64,000 bases of DNA. Source: Nocardia amamiensis (GTDB lineage Bacteria; Actinomycetota; Actinomycetes; Mycobacteriales; Mycobacteriaceae). The position numbers and the translations under genes are program-made. The stretch is from positions 186,001 to 250,000 of the forward strand of contig NZ_JADLQX010000008.1 of assembly GCF_015477605.1 (NCBI RefSeq). Reading direction: 5' to 3'. Below, in pieces: positions 1 through 8,599 of this stretch. Under the pieces are notes generated by a model. The model ran no database searches, was not told the origin of the DNA, and saw nothing but the letters and a program-made list of their open reading frames with translations. Every line of letters begins with the position of its first letter. The stretch's first letter is position 1.

Positions 1-1
1 C

Positions 2-949
2 GTGCTGGTGCCGATGCTGCCGTGGTTCGGCCCTGGAGCGCGGCCGTTGCTGTCGTATCAGGTCCCCGAGGACAGTCTCGGCACCCGGTGCGCGCCGTCC
101 TACGCGCTGCGCGGAGGTTGGGATACCGGCGCGGTCAACACGCTGATCGATACGCCCTTCATGGCGGAGGCGCTGCGGCGCGGGTGGGCCCTGGTGGTCA
201 GCGATTACGAGGGACCGCAGTCCCGGTTCCTGGACGGGGTCAACTCCGGACGCGGTGTGCTGGATGGCATCCGGGCCGCCCGCGACTTCCCGGCTGCCGG
301 ACTCGGACCCGAGACTCCTATCGGCGCCTGGGGGTATTCGGGCGGGGCCTTCGCCACGCTGTGGGCCGCGCAGCTGCAGCCGGAATACGCGCCGGACGTC
401 GAGTTCGCCGGGATCACCTCGGGTGGCGTTCCGGCGGATTGGCCGGCCATCGCCCGCCGCGCGGACGGCACCGTGCAGGCCGGACTGGCATTGCTCATCC
501 TTTTCGCCGTCGCCCGCAACGATCCGGCCACGGGCGTGCTGGAGTTGCTCAACGATCGTGGGCAGGCGGCTCTGATCGAAAACAGCACGGCCTGTGGGTC
601 CGACCTCGTGCCCAAATACGTCGGGGCGCGTCTGGGCGACTTCACCACAGTTCCGGACGTGCTGTCGCATCCGGCCTTTCGGGCCGCGACCGACGCACAG
701 GAACTCGGCGGCAGCGCGCCGACCGTGCCGACGTACCTCTACCACAGCATCACCGACGACGTGATTCCCGTCGCGGGGTTCACCGACCTGATCGGTCGCT
801 ACTGCGCCCAGGGAGCGAACCTCACTTCGGTGCACTCGATGCTGCCCACCCACAACCCGGCGGCGATCGGCGAGGCGCCGGGTGCGATGAACTTTCTCGC
901 GGACCGGTTCGCGGGGGTGCCGGTCGCTCCGGGGTGCCATTCGCGATAG
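2..949 (+). CDS. Secretory lipase family protein, 5' end cut by window edge
   Basis: This is the C-terminal 315 residues of an alpha/beta-hydrolase of the secretory lipase (LIP) family, which hydrolyses ester substrates outside the cell. The frame is open to the first base, so the start and any signal peptide lie outside the window. The nucleophile elbow is GYSGG at about residue 113 of the visible part. An Asp in the SITDDVIP stretch and a His in LPTHNP near the end fit the remaining catalytic residues. Three cysteines are consistent with export. A strong hairpin 200 bp downstream separates it from the convergent gene. The family is clear; the substrate is not. Confidence 0.8.
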   Translation: MLVPMLPWFGPGARPLLSYQVPEDSLGTRCAPSYALRGGWDTGAVNTLIDTPFMAEALRRGWALVVSDYEGPQSRFLDGVNSGRGVLDGIRAARDFPAAGLGPETPIGAWGYSGGAFATLWAAQLQPEYAPDVEFAGITSGGVPADWPAIARRADGTVQAGLALLILFAVARNDPATGVLELLNDRGQAALIENSTACGSDLVPKYVGARLGDFTTVPDVLSHPAFRAATDAQELGGSAPTVPTYLYHSITDDVIPVAGFTDLIGRYCAQGANLTSVHSMLPTHNPAAIGEAPGAMNFLADRFAGVPVAPGCHSR

Positions 950-1151
950 GTGAGTTCGTGGTGCCTTTGCGCGAACTGCGGCTGGCTTCGGGCAGTGCAT
1001 GCGGCGGCTCGTCAACCGGAGGCCGGACGGGCTATCCCGGCTGGCTCTCGATCTGGCCATGGTCCAGCGCGCCCACCTGGCCGCAAGATATGGCCCGCTT
1101 CGACGTCGTCGGCATGCTCCTCGCCAGATCGGTGTGCACCCCTGGCATAGC

Positions 1152-1189
1152 CGAAGCGCACCGAATCGCTGGTGATTCGGTGCGCTTCG
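1152..1189. terminator. Perfect 16-bp stem, 6-nt loop, bidirectional terminator candidate
   Basis: The arms CGAAGCGCACCGAATC (1152-1167) and GATTCGGTGCGCTTCG (1174-1189) are perfectly complementary around the loop GCTGGT. The hairpin sits between the convergent lipase (ends 949) and the secreted-protein gene (ends 1225). It has no T-run, as is common for actinobacterial terminators. The rest of 950-1224 shows no convincing gene. Confidence 0.6.
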
Positions 1190-1224
1190 TTCCCCGGGTG
1201 TGCGTCAGTTCCGCGGGACGCTGA

Positions 1225-1875
1225 TCACTTCTGCGTACGGCCGGTTTCCGCCCACTTGGTGGTCCCCGGTGCGGCATTCAGCGTGCCGAGCAGGTCGATT
1301 CCGGCGACGATCAGGGTCGGTCCACCGGCGATGATGGTGCCGATGATGGCGCCGACGCCCGCTCCCGCGATGACGCTCGCGATCACCGTGGGACCGCCGA
1401 TGATTCCGGTGAGCCCGACCAGCGCGCCGACGATCGTGCCGATGAAACCGCCGACAGCGGTGGCGATGCCGAACTGCGAAAGGAACGCGTCCATCGCCTG
1501 CTGGTTCTCCTGCGGCGAGGCGACCGGCGTGGCGGCCGGGCGCGCCTGGGCCGCGTCCTTGACGATGGTCAGCTCCAGCACTCGGCCCGCGTCACGCACG
1601 GCGTGCGGCATCGGGTACTCGAGCCCGTCCTGGCGGAAGGCGAGCGGAAGTGTGAGCGCGACATTCCCGGCCTCGTCCTTGATGGCGACGGCGCCGTCGC
1701 GCACGTCGAACGTGCCCGCGGTGAGCGTCGTGACGATCTGGTTCCCGACCAGTCGCGCCTCGTACCCGATATTCGGGACCGGCGCTGGGGCGGGTTCCGC
1801 ATGCGCGGCGCCCGCACCGACCGTTAGCGCCGCGACGAGTGGTACGACCGCGGCGGTGACTTTCCGGAGAATCAT
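1225..1875 (-). CDS. Secreted protein with glycine-zipper C-terminal half
   Basis: The product is about 216 residues. A signal peptide ends at AAHA-EP near residue 26. A soluble region of about 90 residues (NIGYEARLVGNQIVTTL onward) follows, then a hydrophobic glycine-rich half with regularly spaced Gly (for example GGFIGTIVGALVGLTGIIGG), which resembles glycine-zipper membrane-inserting segments. I recognise no catalytic motif. Small secreted proteins of this form are frequent in Nocardia, so an envelope role is possible, but this is inference. The ATG at 1875 was chosen because it places the RK signal-peptide start properly; an in-frame TTG at 1890 is the alternative. The upstream region is AT-rich. 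Confidence 0.65.
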   Translation of the reverse strand: MILRKVTAAVVPLVAALTVGAGAAHAEPAPAPVPNIGYEARLVGNQIVTTLTAGTFDVRDGAVAIKDEAGNVALTLPLAFRQDGLEYPMPHAVRDAGRVLELTIVKDAAQARPAATPVASPQENQQAMDAFLSQFGIATAVGGFIGTIVGALVGLTGIIGGPTVIASVIAGAGVGAIIGTIIAGGPTLIVAGIDLLGTLNAAPGTTKWAETGRTQK

Positions 1876-2266
1876 TTCCCTGGTTTCCAATCTTCATCAG
1901 GTTTGCAGCAAAGAGAACGCGGAACGCGCTGAAATTCCTTCCCCCACTGGCGCGTACATCCGTGATGTGATTCAGAAGACAGCTACTTCCGAGTGATAAC
2001 TGTATGCGATCGGAAGGGTTTAGAACACTAATTGAGAGGGTATGCCTTCGTCTTTTCCTGCGTTCAAAATAGTTATAGCACTCAGCTATTCGGCGATTGA
2101 GACGCTCCGCAGCACAGGTCAGCACCACTCTGGCATCGCGGTGTCGTCTAGCGGGCCGCCTATCATCGACCTGCTCGCGTCGGTTCGGCGAATACCGGCG
2201 CCATAGATTTCACCAGAAACCGGCAGCAGTAGCTATTGGCCAGAAACCCTGCCTTCCCGCCATCCG
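1876..2266. other. Intergenic region with AT-rich promoter tract, no gene seen
   Basis: About 390 bp separates two minus-strand genes. The part from 1890 to 2110 is clearly more AT-rich than the surroundings and holds several TA-rich hexamers. It probably carries the promoter of the secreted-protein gene. No frame here has coding-like codon use. Confidence 0.4.
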
Positions 2267-2285
2267 GCCGGACGGGATGTCCGGC
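2267..2285. terminator. Hairpin just downstream of ecfT
   Basis: The arms GCCGGAC (2267-2273) and GTCCGGC (2279-2285) flank the loop GGGAT. The hairpin lies 22 bp past the ecfT stop. The T-run (GTTTT) lies on the plus-strand side, so U-tail termination would suit plus-strand transcription; for ecfT it is a plain stem-loop. Confidence 0.4.
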
Positions 2286-2307
2286 GTTTTCCTGCGCCCG
2301 GCCCGGC

Positions 2308-3045
2308 TCAGGTCAGCAGGTGCAGGGCGACGGCACCGAGGCAGGTCGCGACGATCACGGTCAGGGCGAAGGCGTCGCGACGGCCAGGAGAGCCCGGATG
2401 GGCGGTGAGTTCGCCGGTTCCGCCGCGCGCGGTGATCGCCTCGCCGAGTTCACCGGCGCGGCGAGTGGAGACTGCCATCGCCGCGGTCAGGACATCGATG
2501 AGGGGATTGTCCGCGGCGCGATAGAGCAGGCTGTCCTTGGGGCGCAGGCGGCGGGCCGCGCGCAGGACCCGGATCTCCTCGATGAGCAGTGGAAAACCGC
2601 GGAGGGTCAGTGCCACGACGACGGCCCATTCGTCCACGGGGATCCGGAGTTTGCGCAACGGCGCGCCCAATTTGGCCAGCGCGGGGGCGATCTCGCTCAT
2701 CGGCGTGGTCCACGCGATGAGGAACGAGGCGGATAACAGGACCAAGCCGAACGCGACGATCTGCGCGTAACGCAGCACGGCAGCGCTGCCGACCGGCACG
2801 TTGATCAGGGCTCCGGCCGCGAGCAGCGCCCAGAACCACCAGGGCAGCCGGGGCAGTGTGCCCAGCGGCAACCGGGCGACCAGGCCGACGCAGACCAGGA
2901 AGACGATCATCACCCCGAGCACCGGCCAGGACGGCAGGAACATCGGCAACAGACTGATCAGGAAAACCCCGATCATCTTGGTGCCCGCCCACAGCCGGTG
3001 CACCGGACTGTCGACCGGAACCTGGCGCAGCAGCACGCCACTCAT
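2308..3045 (-). CDS. ECF transporter transmembrane (T) subunit
   Basis: This 245-residue polytopic membrane protein belongs to the EcfT/CbiQ family. It couples ATP hydrolysis to substrate uptake in energy-coupling-factor vitamin and metal transporters. It has about five hydrophobic segments and conserved Arg-rich cytoplasmic coupling helices, AARRLRPKD near residue 180 and EAITARG near 215, that dock on the ATPases. The start at 3045 (MSGVLLRQ) overlaps the end of the ATPase gene by 4 bp (ATGA), showing translational coupling. The gene pair matches the arrangement of Rv2326c-Rv2325c in M. tuberculosis. The substrate is unknown. Confidence 0.85.
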   Translation of the reverse strand: MSGVLLRQVPVDSPVHRLWAGTKMIGVFLISLLPMFLPSWPVLGVMIVFLVCVGLVARLPLGTLPRLPWWFWALLAAGALINVPVGSAAVLRYAQIVAFGLVLLSASFLIAWTTPMSEIAPALAKLGAPLRKLRIPVDEWAVVVALTLRGFPLLIEEIRVLRAARRLRPKDSLLYRAADNPLIDVLTAAMAVSTRRAGELGEAITARGGTGELTAHPGSPGRRDAFALTVIVATCLGAVALHLLT

Positions 3046-5165
3046 CGGGAACCTCCGTGGTCCAGTCGCCAGGCCGCGTCGCCGGGCGGGCGCAGCGCGG
3101 CGGGAGGGTGATCGGTGGACGCGGCGACGCTGCTCGGGATGGCTTCCCGCGTCGACTCGGCCGCGAGAATTCGTCCCGACCGCAGTTGCACCGTGCGGTC
3201 GCACACCGCCGCCATGTCGGCCACGTCGTGCGAGATGACGATCAGCGTCAGCCCGGAATCGCGCAGGCGCGCAAGCAGTTCCACGATGTCGGCCCGGCCC
3301 TCCGGGTCGAGCCCGGCGAGCGGCTCGTCGAGCACGACCACCTGCGGATGACTGGCCACGATCGCCGCGAGCACCACCCGTTTGGATTGGCCGCCGCTGA
3401 GTTCCTCGATGGAGCGGGCGGCCAGCGAGCGGTCCAGCCCCACGGCGTCCAGCGCCCGCCCGACCGCGCCGGAGCCGGTCGCCCGCCCGCCCCAGTCCGC
3501 GATCTCCGCGCCGACGGTCTGTTTCTGCAACTGCAGGCGGGAGTGCTGGAATGCCAGCGCGACCCGCCCGATCTGCTTGCTGATCGGCTTCCCGTGCAAT
3601 GCGCAACCACCGGAACTCGGCTCGATCAGCCCGGCCATGATCCAGGCCAGGGTGGATTTGCCCGATCCGTTGCCGCCGACCACCAGCAGCGCTTCGCCGC
3701 GCCGGACCGACAGGTCGACGCCGTGCAGGGCAGCCGCTTCCCACGGCGTCGCGCGGTTGTAGGTGTGCCGGACGTCGCGCAGTTCGAGGATCGGCTCGCC
3801 GATCGGCCTGCGCCGCGCGTCGCGCGCCGGGCGCGGCCACGCGGGCAACTGCCCGACGGAGCGGCCTGCGGCCAAGTGGACGACCCGGTCGGCCGCGGCG
3901 GCGTCGGCTTCGTGATGGGTCACCAGCACCACGGCCATCGAATGTCGCTGCGGCAGGGCCGCGAGCAGTTCCACGAGTTCACGGCGCCCGTCCGGATCGA
4001 TCATCGAGGTCGCCTCGTCGGCGATCAGTAGTGCGGGGCGCCGCGCCAGCGCCCCGGCCACGGCCAGGCGCTGCTGCTGCCCGCCGGACAGCGTGGCGGT
4101 TTCCTTGCCGCCCATCCCGGCGAGCCCGACTTCGCCGAGCAATCCGTCCACATCCACGTCGGCGGCGAGTTCGGGAGGCAAACCCCACACCACGTCGTCG
4201 GCGACGAGCACGCCCAAGGTCTGGCTCTCCGGTCGCTGCATCACCAGCGCCGTTCCGCCCAGGCGCCCGAGCCCGGCCGACCCGGGGCGCTGCACCGATC
4301 CGGAGGTGGGCGGCAGACCGGCGAGCAACCGGGTCAACGTCGACTTGCCCGATCCGTTGTGCCCCACCACGGCGACGAACTCGCCGACGCCGACGGTCAG
4401 GTCGATGTCGCGCAGGGCGTCGCGCGCCGCGCCGGGATAGCGGAATCCGGCGCCGTGCAGGGTCACCGGTAGCGGTGCGATGGGCCGGTCGTCGTGCGGT
4501 GCGTCGAGCCGGTCTCGTCCGGGCAGCCAGGCGAGCCGGTCCAGCACCGAGCCGAGCACGTACCAGGACAACAGCCCGGTGGCGACCATGCTCAGTGCGA
4601 CGCCGCCGCCGATCCACGCCCACCACCAGCGCAGCACGGAGTCGGTCAGGTCGGCCGCGGCCTGCCCGAGCGGTTCCAGCTGCGCTTGGCGTGCCGCGAG
4701 TTCCTGGATGCCGCGGGCGGTGTTGCGGATATTGTCGAACAGCAGGTTGCGCGCCGCCGAGAGCAGCAGCAGCAATCCGACGGCGAAGGCCGCCCAGACC
4801 ACGCCGGCCAGCAGCGCGAGTCCGGACACCGCGACGACACCGCCGCCGCGCCTCTTCACGATGCCGATGATGCCGCCCATCGTCGCCGAAGCGACCAGCG
4901 CGGTCGCGGGCGCCACACCGGCCGCGACGAAGGTGACCAGTGTGGCGGAGATGGTCGCGGTGACCAGTGTGCGCAGCCGGTAGCGGTGCGCGATCAGACC
5001 TATGGGCACGGCGGCGACCAGCTGCAGAGCGGCCGCGAACGGAATCACCGATCCGATGGTGACCAACCCGACGGTGGCCCCGCCGAGTACGGCGCCGGTG
5101 GCCAACTCGATCGGGCGCAGCGGTCCCCGCTCAGCCGGTTCGTCCGCATGGGCCAGTCCATTCAC
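3042..5165 (-). CDS. Fused membrane plus double ABC ATPase of an ECF-type transporter
   Basis: The 707-residue protein carries three parts. The N-terminal membrane domain of about 225 residues has six or so hydrophobic segments and may act as the substrate-binding S component. ABC domain 1 follows (Walker A GHNGSGKS near 270, signature LSGGQQQR, Walker B LLIADEAT). ABC domain 2 is last (Walker A GGNGSGKS near 505, signature LSGGQSKR, Walker B VVVLDEPL). The layout matches Rv2326c-like proteins of mycobacteria. With the coupled T subunit it gives a complete ECF importer in two genes. Both ATPase sites look intact. The transported compound cannot be read from the sequence. Confidence 0.85.
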   Translation of the reverse strand: MNGLAHADEPAERGPLRPIELATGAVLGGATVGLVTIGSVIPFAAALQLVAAVPIGLIAHRYRLRTLVTATISATLVTFVAAGVAPATALVASATMGGIIGIVKRRGGGVVAVSGLALLAGVVWAAFAVGLLLLLSAARNLLFDNIRNTARGIQELAARQAQLEPLGQAAADLTDSVLRWWWAWIGGGVALSMVATGLLSWYVLGSVLDRLAWLPGRDRLDAPHDDRPIAPLPVTLHGAGFRYPGAARDALRDIDLTVGVGEFVAVVGHNGSGKSTLTRLLAGLPPTSGSVQRPGSAGLGRLGGTALVMQRPESQTLGVLVADDVVWGLPPELAADVDVDGLLGEVGLAGMGGKETATLSGGQQQRLAVAGALARRPALLIADEATSMIDPDGRRELVELLAALPQRHSMAVVLVTHHEADAAAADRVVHLAAGRSVGQLPAWPRPARDARRRPIGEPILELRDVRHTYNRATPWEAAALHGVDLSVRRGEALLVVGGNGSGKSTLAWIMAGLIEPSSGGCALHGKPISKQIGRVALAFQHSRLQLQKQTVGAEIADWGGRATGSGAVGRALDAVGLDRSLAARSIEELSGGQSKRVVLAAIVASHPQVVVLDEPLAGLDPEGRADIVELLARLRDSGLTLIVISHDVADMAAVCDRTVQLRSGRILAAESTREAIPSSVAASTDHPPAALRPPGDAAWRLDHGGSR

Positions 5166-5238
5166 AGCACAAGTCTGCCAGCCCCGGCAGCCGCGCCGGG
5201 TTTCGGCGAATTCATGCAGTTCAGCGGTGCCCGGTTGA

Positions 5239-6705
5239 TCAGGAGACCGGTGTGAGGGTGTAGTGCGCGGGGTCGAGGTGACGGGTGCGCCGGCGATAGC
5301 TGGTCTGCGAGCCGGGCCAGTTGTTGGTGATGCGGCCCGCGGCGTTGCGATACCAGCTGGAGCAGAAGTTCCATGGCGTGCGGGCCAGCCGTTGCTGGAG
5401 CGCGGTGTTGTAGTGCTGCTCCAGATCCGTGCGCACGTCCAGGCAGTGGCCGGGGTGGTCGGCGAGCAACTGCACGGCCTGTCGGATGTAGCGGGCCTGC
5501 GACTCGATCATGTAGATGATCGAGCCGACACCGAGATTGGTGTTCGGCCCGTAGACCAGGAACAAGTTCGGGAAATCCGGCACCGCGATGCCGTAGTAAG
5601 CGTGCGCGCCGTCGGCCCAGGCGTCCGAGAGCGTGCGGCCGCCGCGGCCGTGGATCGTCATCGGCCAGAGGAATTCGGTGCCTTTGAAACCGGTGCCGTA
5701 GATGATCACGTCCGCCGCGTGCACCGCCCCGTCCGCGGTGCGCAGGCCGTCCGGGATGATCTCGGTGATCGGGGTGGTCTCCACCCGCACGTTCGGCTGG
5801 GTCAGCGCGGGGTAGTAGTCGTTGGAGAACAGGACTCGCTTGCAACCGATGGGGTAGTCGGGGGTGAGTTTTTCCCGCAGATTCGGGTCCTCGACTTGTT
5901 TGGCCAAGTGCCACGCGGCGATGCGGGCCACGAGCCGCGTGAGGGCGGGAAGCTCGACCAGCCCGAGCGAGAAGAATTCGGCGATCGACCACCAGCCGAA
6001 CCGTTCGACCAGCAGCGCACCCGGCACCCGGGCGAACAGGTTGTGCTGGATCGGCGAGTAGTCGGTGTCGAATTTCGGGATCACCCAGGCGGGGGTGCGC
6101 TGGAACAGCGTCAGGTGGGCGGCCTTCGGCTGAATTTCCGGGATGTACTGAACGGCGCTGGCCCCGGTGCCGACGCAAGCGACGCGTTTGCCGGTGAGGT
6201 CGACGTCGTGGTGCCACTCGGCGGAATGGAACGACGGGCCGGCGAAGCTGTCCAGGCCCGGGATGGCCGGCATGGCCGGGCGGGACAGTTGACCGACCGC
6301 CGAGATCAGCACGTCCACGATCCGGGTGTCCCCGTCGGCGGTGCGGACCGTCCAGTGGCCGGTAACGTCATCGAATTCCGCGTCGGTCACGGTGGTGCCG
6401 AACTGGATCGCGGCGAGCACGCCGTGCCGCTCGGCGACGCCGCGCAGGTAGTCCTGGATGGCGGCGCGCCCCGAGTACCGCTGCGGCCAGTCCGGCTTCG
6501 GTTCGAACGAGTACGAGTACAGCGGTGACGGCACGTCGCAGGCGGCGCCGGGGTAGGTGTTCTCCCGCCACACGCCGCCGAGGTCGCCCGCGCGCTCCAG
6601 GATGGTGATGTCGTCGAAACCGTTGCGGCGCAATTCGATCGCCATCCCGATGCCGCCGAAGCCCGCGCCGATGATGAGGATCGATGGCCGATTGCGCGCT
6701 GTCAC
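5239..6705 (-). CDS. Flavin-dependent monooxygenase, Baeyer-Villiger type
   Basis: The 488-residue protein has an N-terminal FAD-binding GAGFGGIG, the Baeyer-Villiger fingerprint FAGPSFHSAEWH (FxGxxxHxxxW) near residue 150, and a second Rossmann motif GTGASA near 175 for NADPH. Such enzymes insert oxygen next to a ketone or oxidise N or S atoms. GTG at 6705 was chosen because GAGGAG lies 11 nt upstream; GTG at 6717 is only about 2 nt from that site. It is divergently transcribed from an AraC regulator 90 bp away, which probably controls it. The substrate is unknown. Confidence 0.85.
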   Translation of the reverse strand: MTARNRPSILIIGAGFGGIGMAIELRRNGFDDITILERAGDLGGVWRENTYPGAACDVPSPLYSYSFEPKPDWPQRYSGRAAIQDYLRGVAERHGVLAAIQFGTTVTDAEFDDVTGHWTVRTADGDTRIVDVLISAVGQLSRPAMPAIPGLDSFAGPSFHSAEWHHDVDLTGKRVACVGTGASAVQYIPEIQPKAAHLTLFQRTPAWVIPKFDTDYSPIQHNLFARVPGALLVERFGWWSIAEFFSLGLVELPALTRLVARIAAWHLAKQVEDPNLREKLTPDYPIGCKRVLFSNDYYPALTQPNVRVETTPITEIIPDGLRTADGAVHAADVIIYGTGFKGTEFLWPMTIHGRGGRTLSDAWADGAHAYYGIAVPDFPNLFLVYGPNTNLGVGSIIYMIESQARYIRQAVQLLADHPGHCLDVRTDLEQHYNTALQQRLARTPWNFCSSWYRNAAGRITNNWPGSQTSYRRRTRHLDPAHYTLTPVS

Positions 6706-6795
6706 GGGGCACCACACTCCTCATTCCGACCGTAGATGACTCCACTGTAGGAGCCCCTGGTCCGTCGTATCGAGAAATTCGGCCATACTGTCCGC

Positions 6796-7857
6796 GTGGA
6801 GCGGGTGCAGGATCCGGAAATCCGCGATTGGAACTTTCCGCGCGGCGTGGCCAGCGTGGCGCTGATGGTCGGTTACGCGGCCGAGCACGGCGTGCCCGCC
6901 GCGCGCATGCTGCACGGCACCGGGCTGACCGAGCAGCAGCTGCGAGATCCGGACGCGCAGATCGACGCGCATACCGAGTTGGCGGTGATCCGCAATCTGG
7001 TCCGCGCACTCGCCGACCGGCCCGCCCTCGGCGTCGAGGTGGGCCGCCGCTACCGGATCACCACGTTCGGCATTTTCGGCTTCGCCTGCGTCAGCAGCCC
7101 GACGCTCGGGGAGGCGATCGACCTCGCGCTGCGTTATCTGGATCTCAGCTTCACCTTCTGCCTGCCGGTGGCTCAGTTTCGCGCGGACGAGTTCGTCGCC
7201 GTGGTGCACGACGAGTCGGTGCCCGCGGACGTGCGCCAGTTCCTCGTCGAACGTGACGTCACCGCGATGCACCAGGTGATGAGCGACCTGCTCGGCACCC
7301 GGTTGCCCCTCACCAGGGCCGAATTCCGTTTTCCCGCACCGAGTTACGCGGACCGGATCACGGAGGTCACGGTGGTGCCGCCGCGATTCGGTATGCCGGA
7401 CAACCTGTTCGCCATCGAACCGGTACTGCTGGAACAGCCGCTGCCCCAAGCCAATGAGCACACCTGGGCGATGTGCCTGGCGCAGTGCCGTGAACTGGTG
7501 CACCGGCGCAGGGCCCGCACCGGTATCGCGGCCGAGGTGCGGGAGCGCTTGGTGCCGCGCGGTGGCGTGGACGGATTCGCCGCGCCGCCCGGGATCGACG
7601 CGGTGGCAAGCGACCTGAACATGAGCACGCGCACGCTGCGCCGCCACCTCGACGCCGCCGGAACCAGCTATCGCGCTCTGCTGGACGAAGTCCGCCGTGC
7701 CTTGGCCGAGGAAATGCTCACGGCCACACCCTTGTCCGTGAGCGACGTCGCGATCCGCCTCGGCTACGCCGAAGCCTCGACATTCATCTTCGCGTTCAAG
7801 CGGTGGACCGGTAACACCCCCGCGGCCTATCGCCGCGAACGCGCCGCACGACGTTAG
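6796..7857 (+). CDS. AraC-family regulator with arabinose-binding-like N-domain
   Basis: The product is 353 residues. The N-terminal 200 or so fit the AraC 'arabinose-binding domain of regulators' type (MLHGTGLTEQQLRDPD near residue 35 and FGIFGFACVSSPTLGEAI near 93). The C-terminal about 100 residues form the double HTH (STRTLRRHLDAAGTSYRALL, then a second helix pair ending FIFAFKRWTGNTPAAYR). Regulators of this type often sit divergent from monooxygenase or lipid-catabolism genes. Here the neighbour is the Baeyer-Villiger enzyme, the likely target. The start is GTG. The 3' end overlaps the convergent gene by 4 bp. Confidence 0.85.
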   Translation: MERVQDPEIRDWNFPRGVASVALMVGYAAEHGVPAARMLHGTGLTEQQLRDPDAQIDAHTELAVIRNLVRALADRPALGVEVGRRYRITTFGIFGFACVSSPTLGEAIDLALRYLDLSFTFCLPVAQFRADEFVAVVHDESVPADVRQFLVERDVTAMHQVMSDLLGTRLPLTRAEFRFPAPSYADRITEVTVVPPRFGMPDNLFAIEPVLLEQPLPQANEHTWAMCLAQCRELVHRRRARTGIAAEVRERLVPRGGVDGFAAPPGIDAVASDLNMSTRTLRRHLDAAGTSYRALLDEVRRALAEEMLTATPLSVSDVAIRLGYAEASTFIFAFKRWTGNTPAAYRRERAARR

Positions 7858-8531
7858 CGCCCTTCGCCGCGGCCGCTGCGGCTGCCTGTGTATGCGAGTT
7901 CGCGGATCTTGCCGACCGCTTTGGGGAACAGTTCCACCTCGGACGGGTGATTGAGCATCGGATCGAAATAGTCCGTCCGGTACTCGGCCGCTTCGGCATG
8001 TCGCAGCGTGATTTCGGCCAGCCGCAGTCGTGGCCCGCCCAGCCGGCTGCCGGTGAGGGTGAAGCTCACCAGGTCCTCGTCCAGATGGGCGTCCATGGCC
8101 GCGAGCGACGCCGTCGCGGGCTGAGCGCTGTCCGGCTCGGCGAAGAACCAGGTCGGCGCGGAATTGCCGATCCGGTATGGCATCAGGCAGCCGTAGCGAG
8201 CGCTGGCCCAGCCCCGGGCCGGGGTGAACACCAGTCGGCCGAGCAGTCCGCGGCCGGTGGTGGCCAACGTGAAATCCCACGGTTCGTCATCGCGGTCGAG
8301 CACCCGGAACGCGAATCCGAGCACATCGGGCAGGCTGCCCGGCATTCCCACACCCTTGGACAACCGCGCGATCACCGCGCGCTCACCGGCCCCGAAGAGC
8401 GGCTCGAACTCGGCCTCCGCATGCAATCGGCCGGACAGGTGCAGACCGTTGGGATGGAACACCCGAGCATGCCGGATACGTGCTCCGGTCGCGAACGCGC
8501 CTTTCACCATTGCGGCTGGTAGGTCGACCAT
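7854..8531 (-). CDS. Catalase-fold protein (small catalase-related family)
   Basis: This 225-residue protein contains the stretch ARLSKGVGMPGSLPDVLGFA, which parallels the R-S-x-G-x-P-x-x-x-D-x-x-G-F segment of the catalase core, preceded by HPNGLHLSGRLH. It lacks the length of a classical catalase (about 480 residues), and I could not place a heme-ligating Tyr with confidence; YFDPMLNHPSEVE near residue 195 is one candidate region. Related genes are often annotated only as hypothetical or as phosphodiesterase. A peroxidase-like heme function is inference. It lies convergent to AraC and upstream of the phosphodiesterase in the reverse order. Confidence 0.5.
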   Translation of the reverse strand: MVDLPAAMVKGAFATGARIRHARVFHPNGLHLSGRLHAEAEFEPLFGAGERAVIARLSKGVGMPGSLPDVLGFAFRVLDRDDEPWDFTLATTGRGLLGRLVFTPARGWASARYGCLMPYRIGNSAPTWFFAEPDSAQPATASLAAMDAHLDEDLVSFTLTGSRLGGPRLRLAEITLRHAEAAEYRTDYFDPMLNHPSEVELFPKAVGKIRELAYTGSRSGRGEGR

Positions 8532-8573
8532 GGCGGTGCCTCCGGGTAGACGTCCGTTGTGTCTCCCGATTGC

Positions 8574-8589
8574 CCCGGCGCAAGCCGGG
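8574..8589. terminator. Short hairpin with GCAA tetraloop after the phosphodiesterase gene
   Basis: CCCGGC and GCCGGG enclose GCAA, a stable GNRA loop. It lies 10 bp beyond the stop of the minus-strand phosphodiesterase. There is no U-tail. Confidence 0.4.
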
Positions 8590-8599
8590 TAAACCGCGC

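Noticed and set aside
2308..3840. One 510-codon minus-strand ORF covering ecfT and more
   Set aside because: Upstream of 3045 this frame is a shadow of the ATPase gene, with Arg/Ala-rich non-family sequence. The T subunit starts at 3045.
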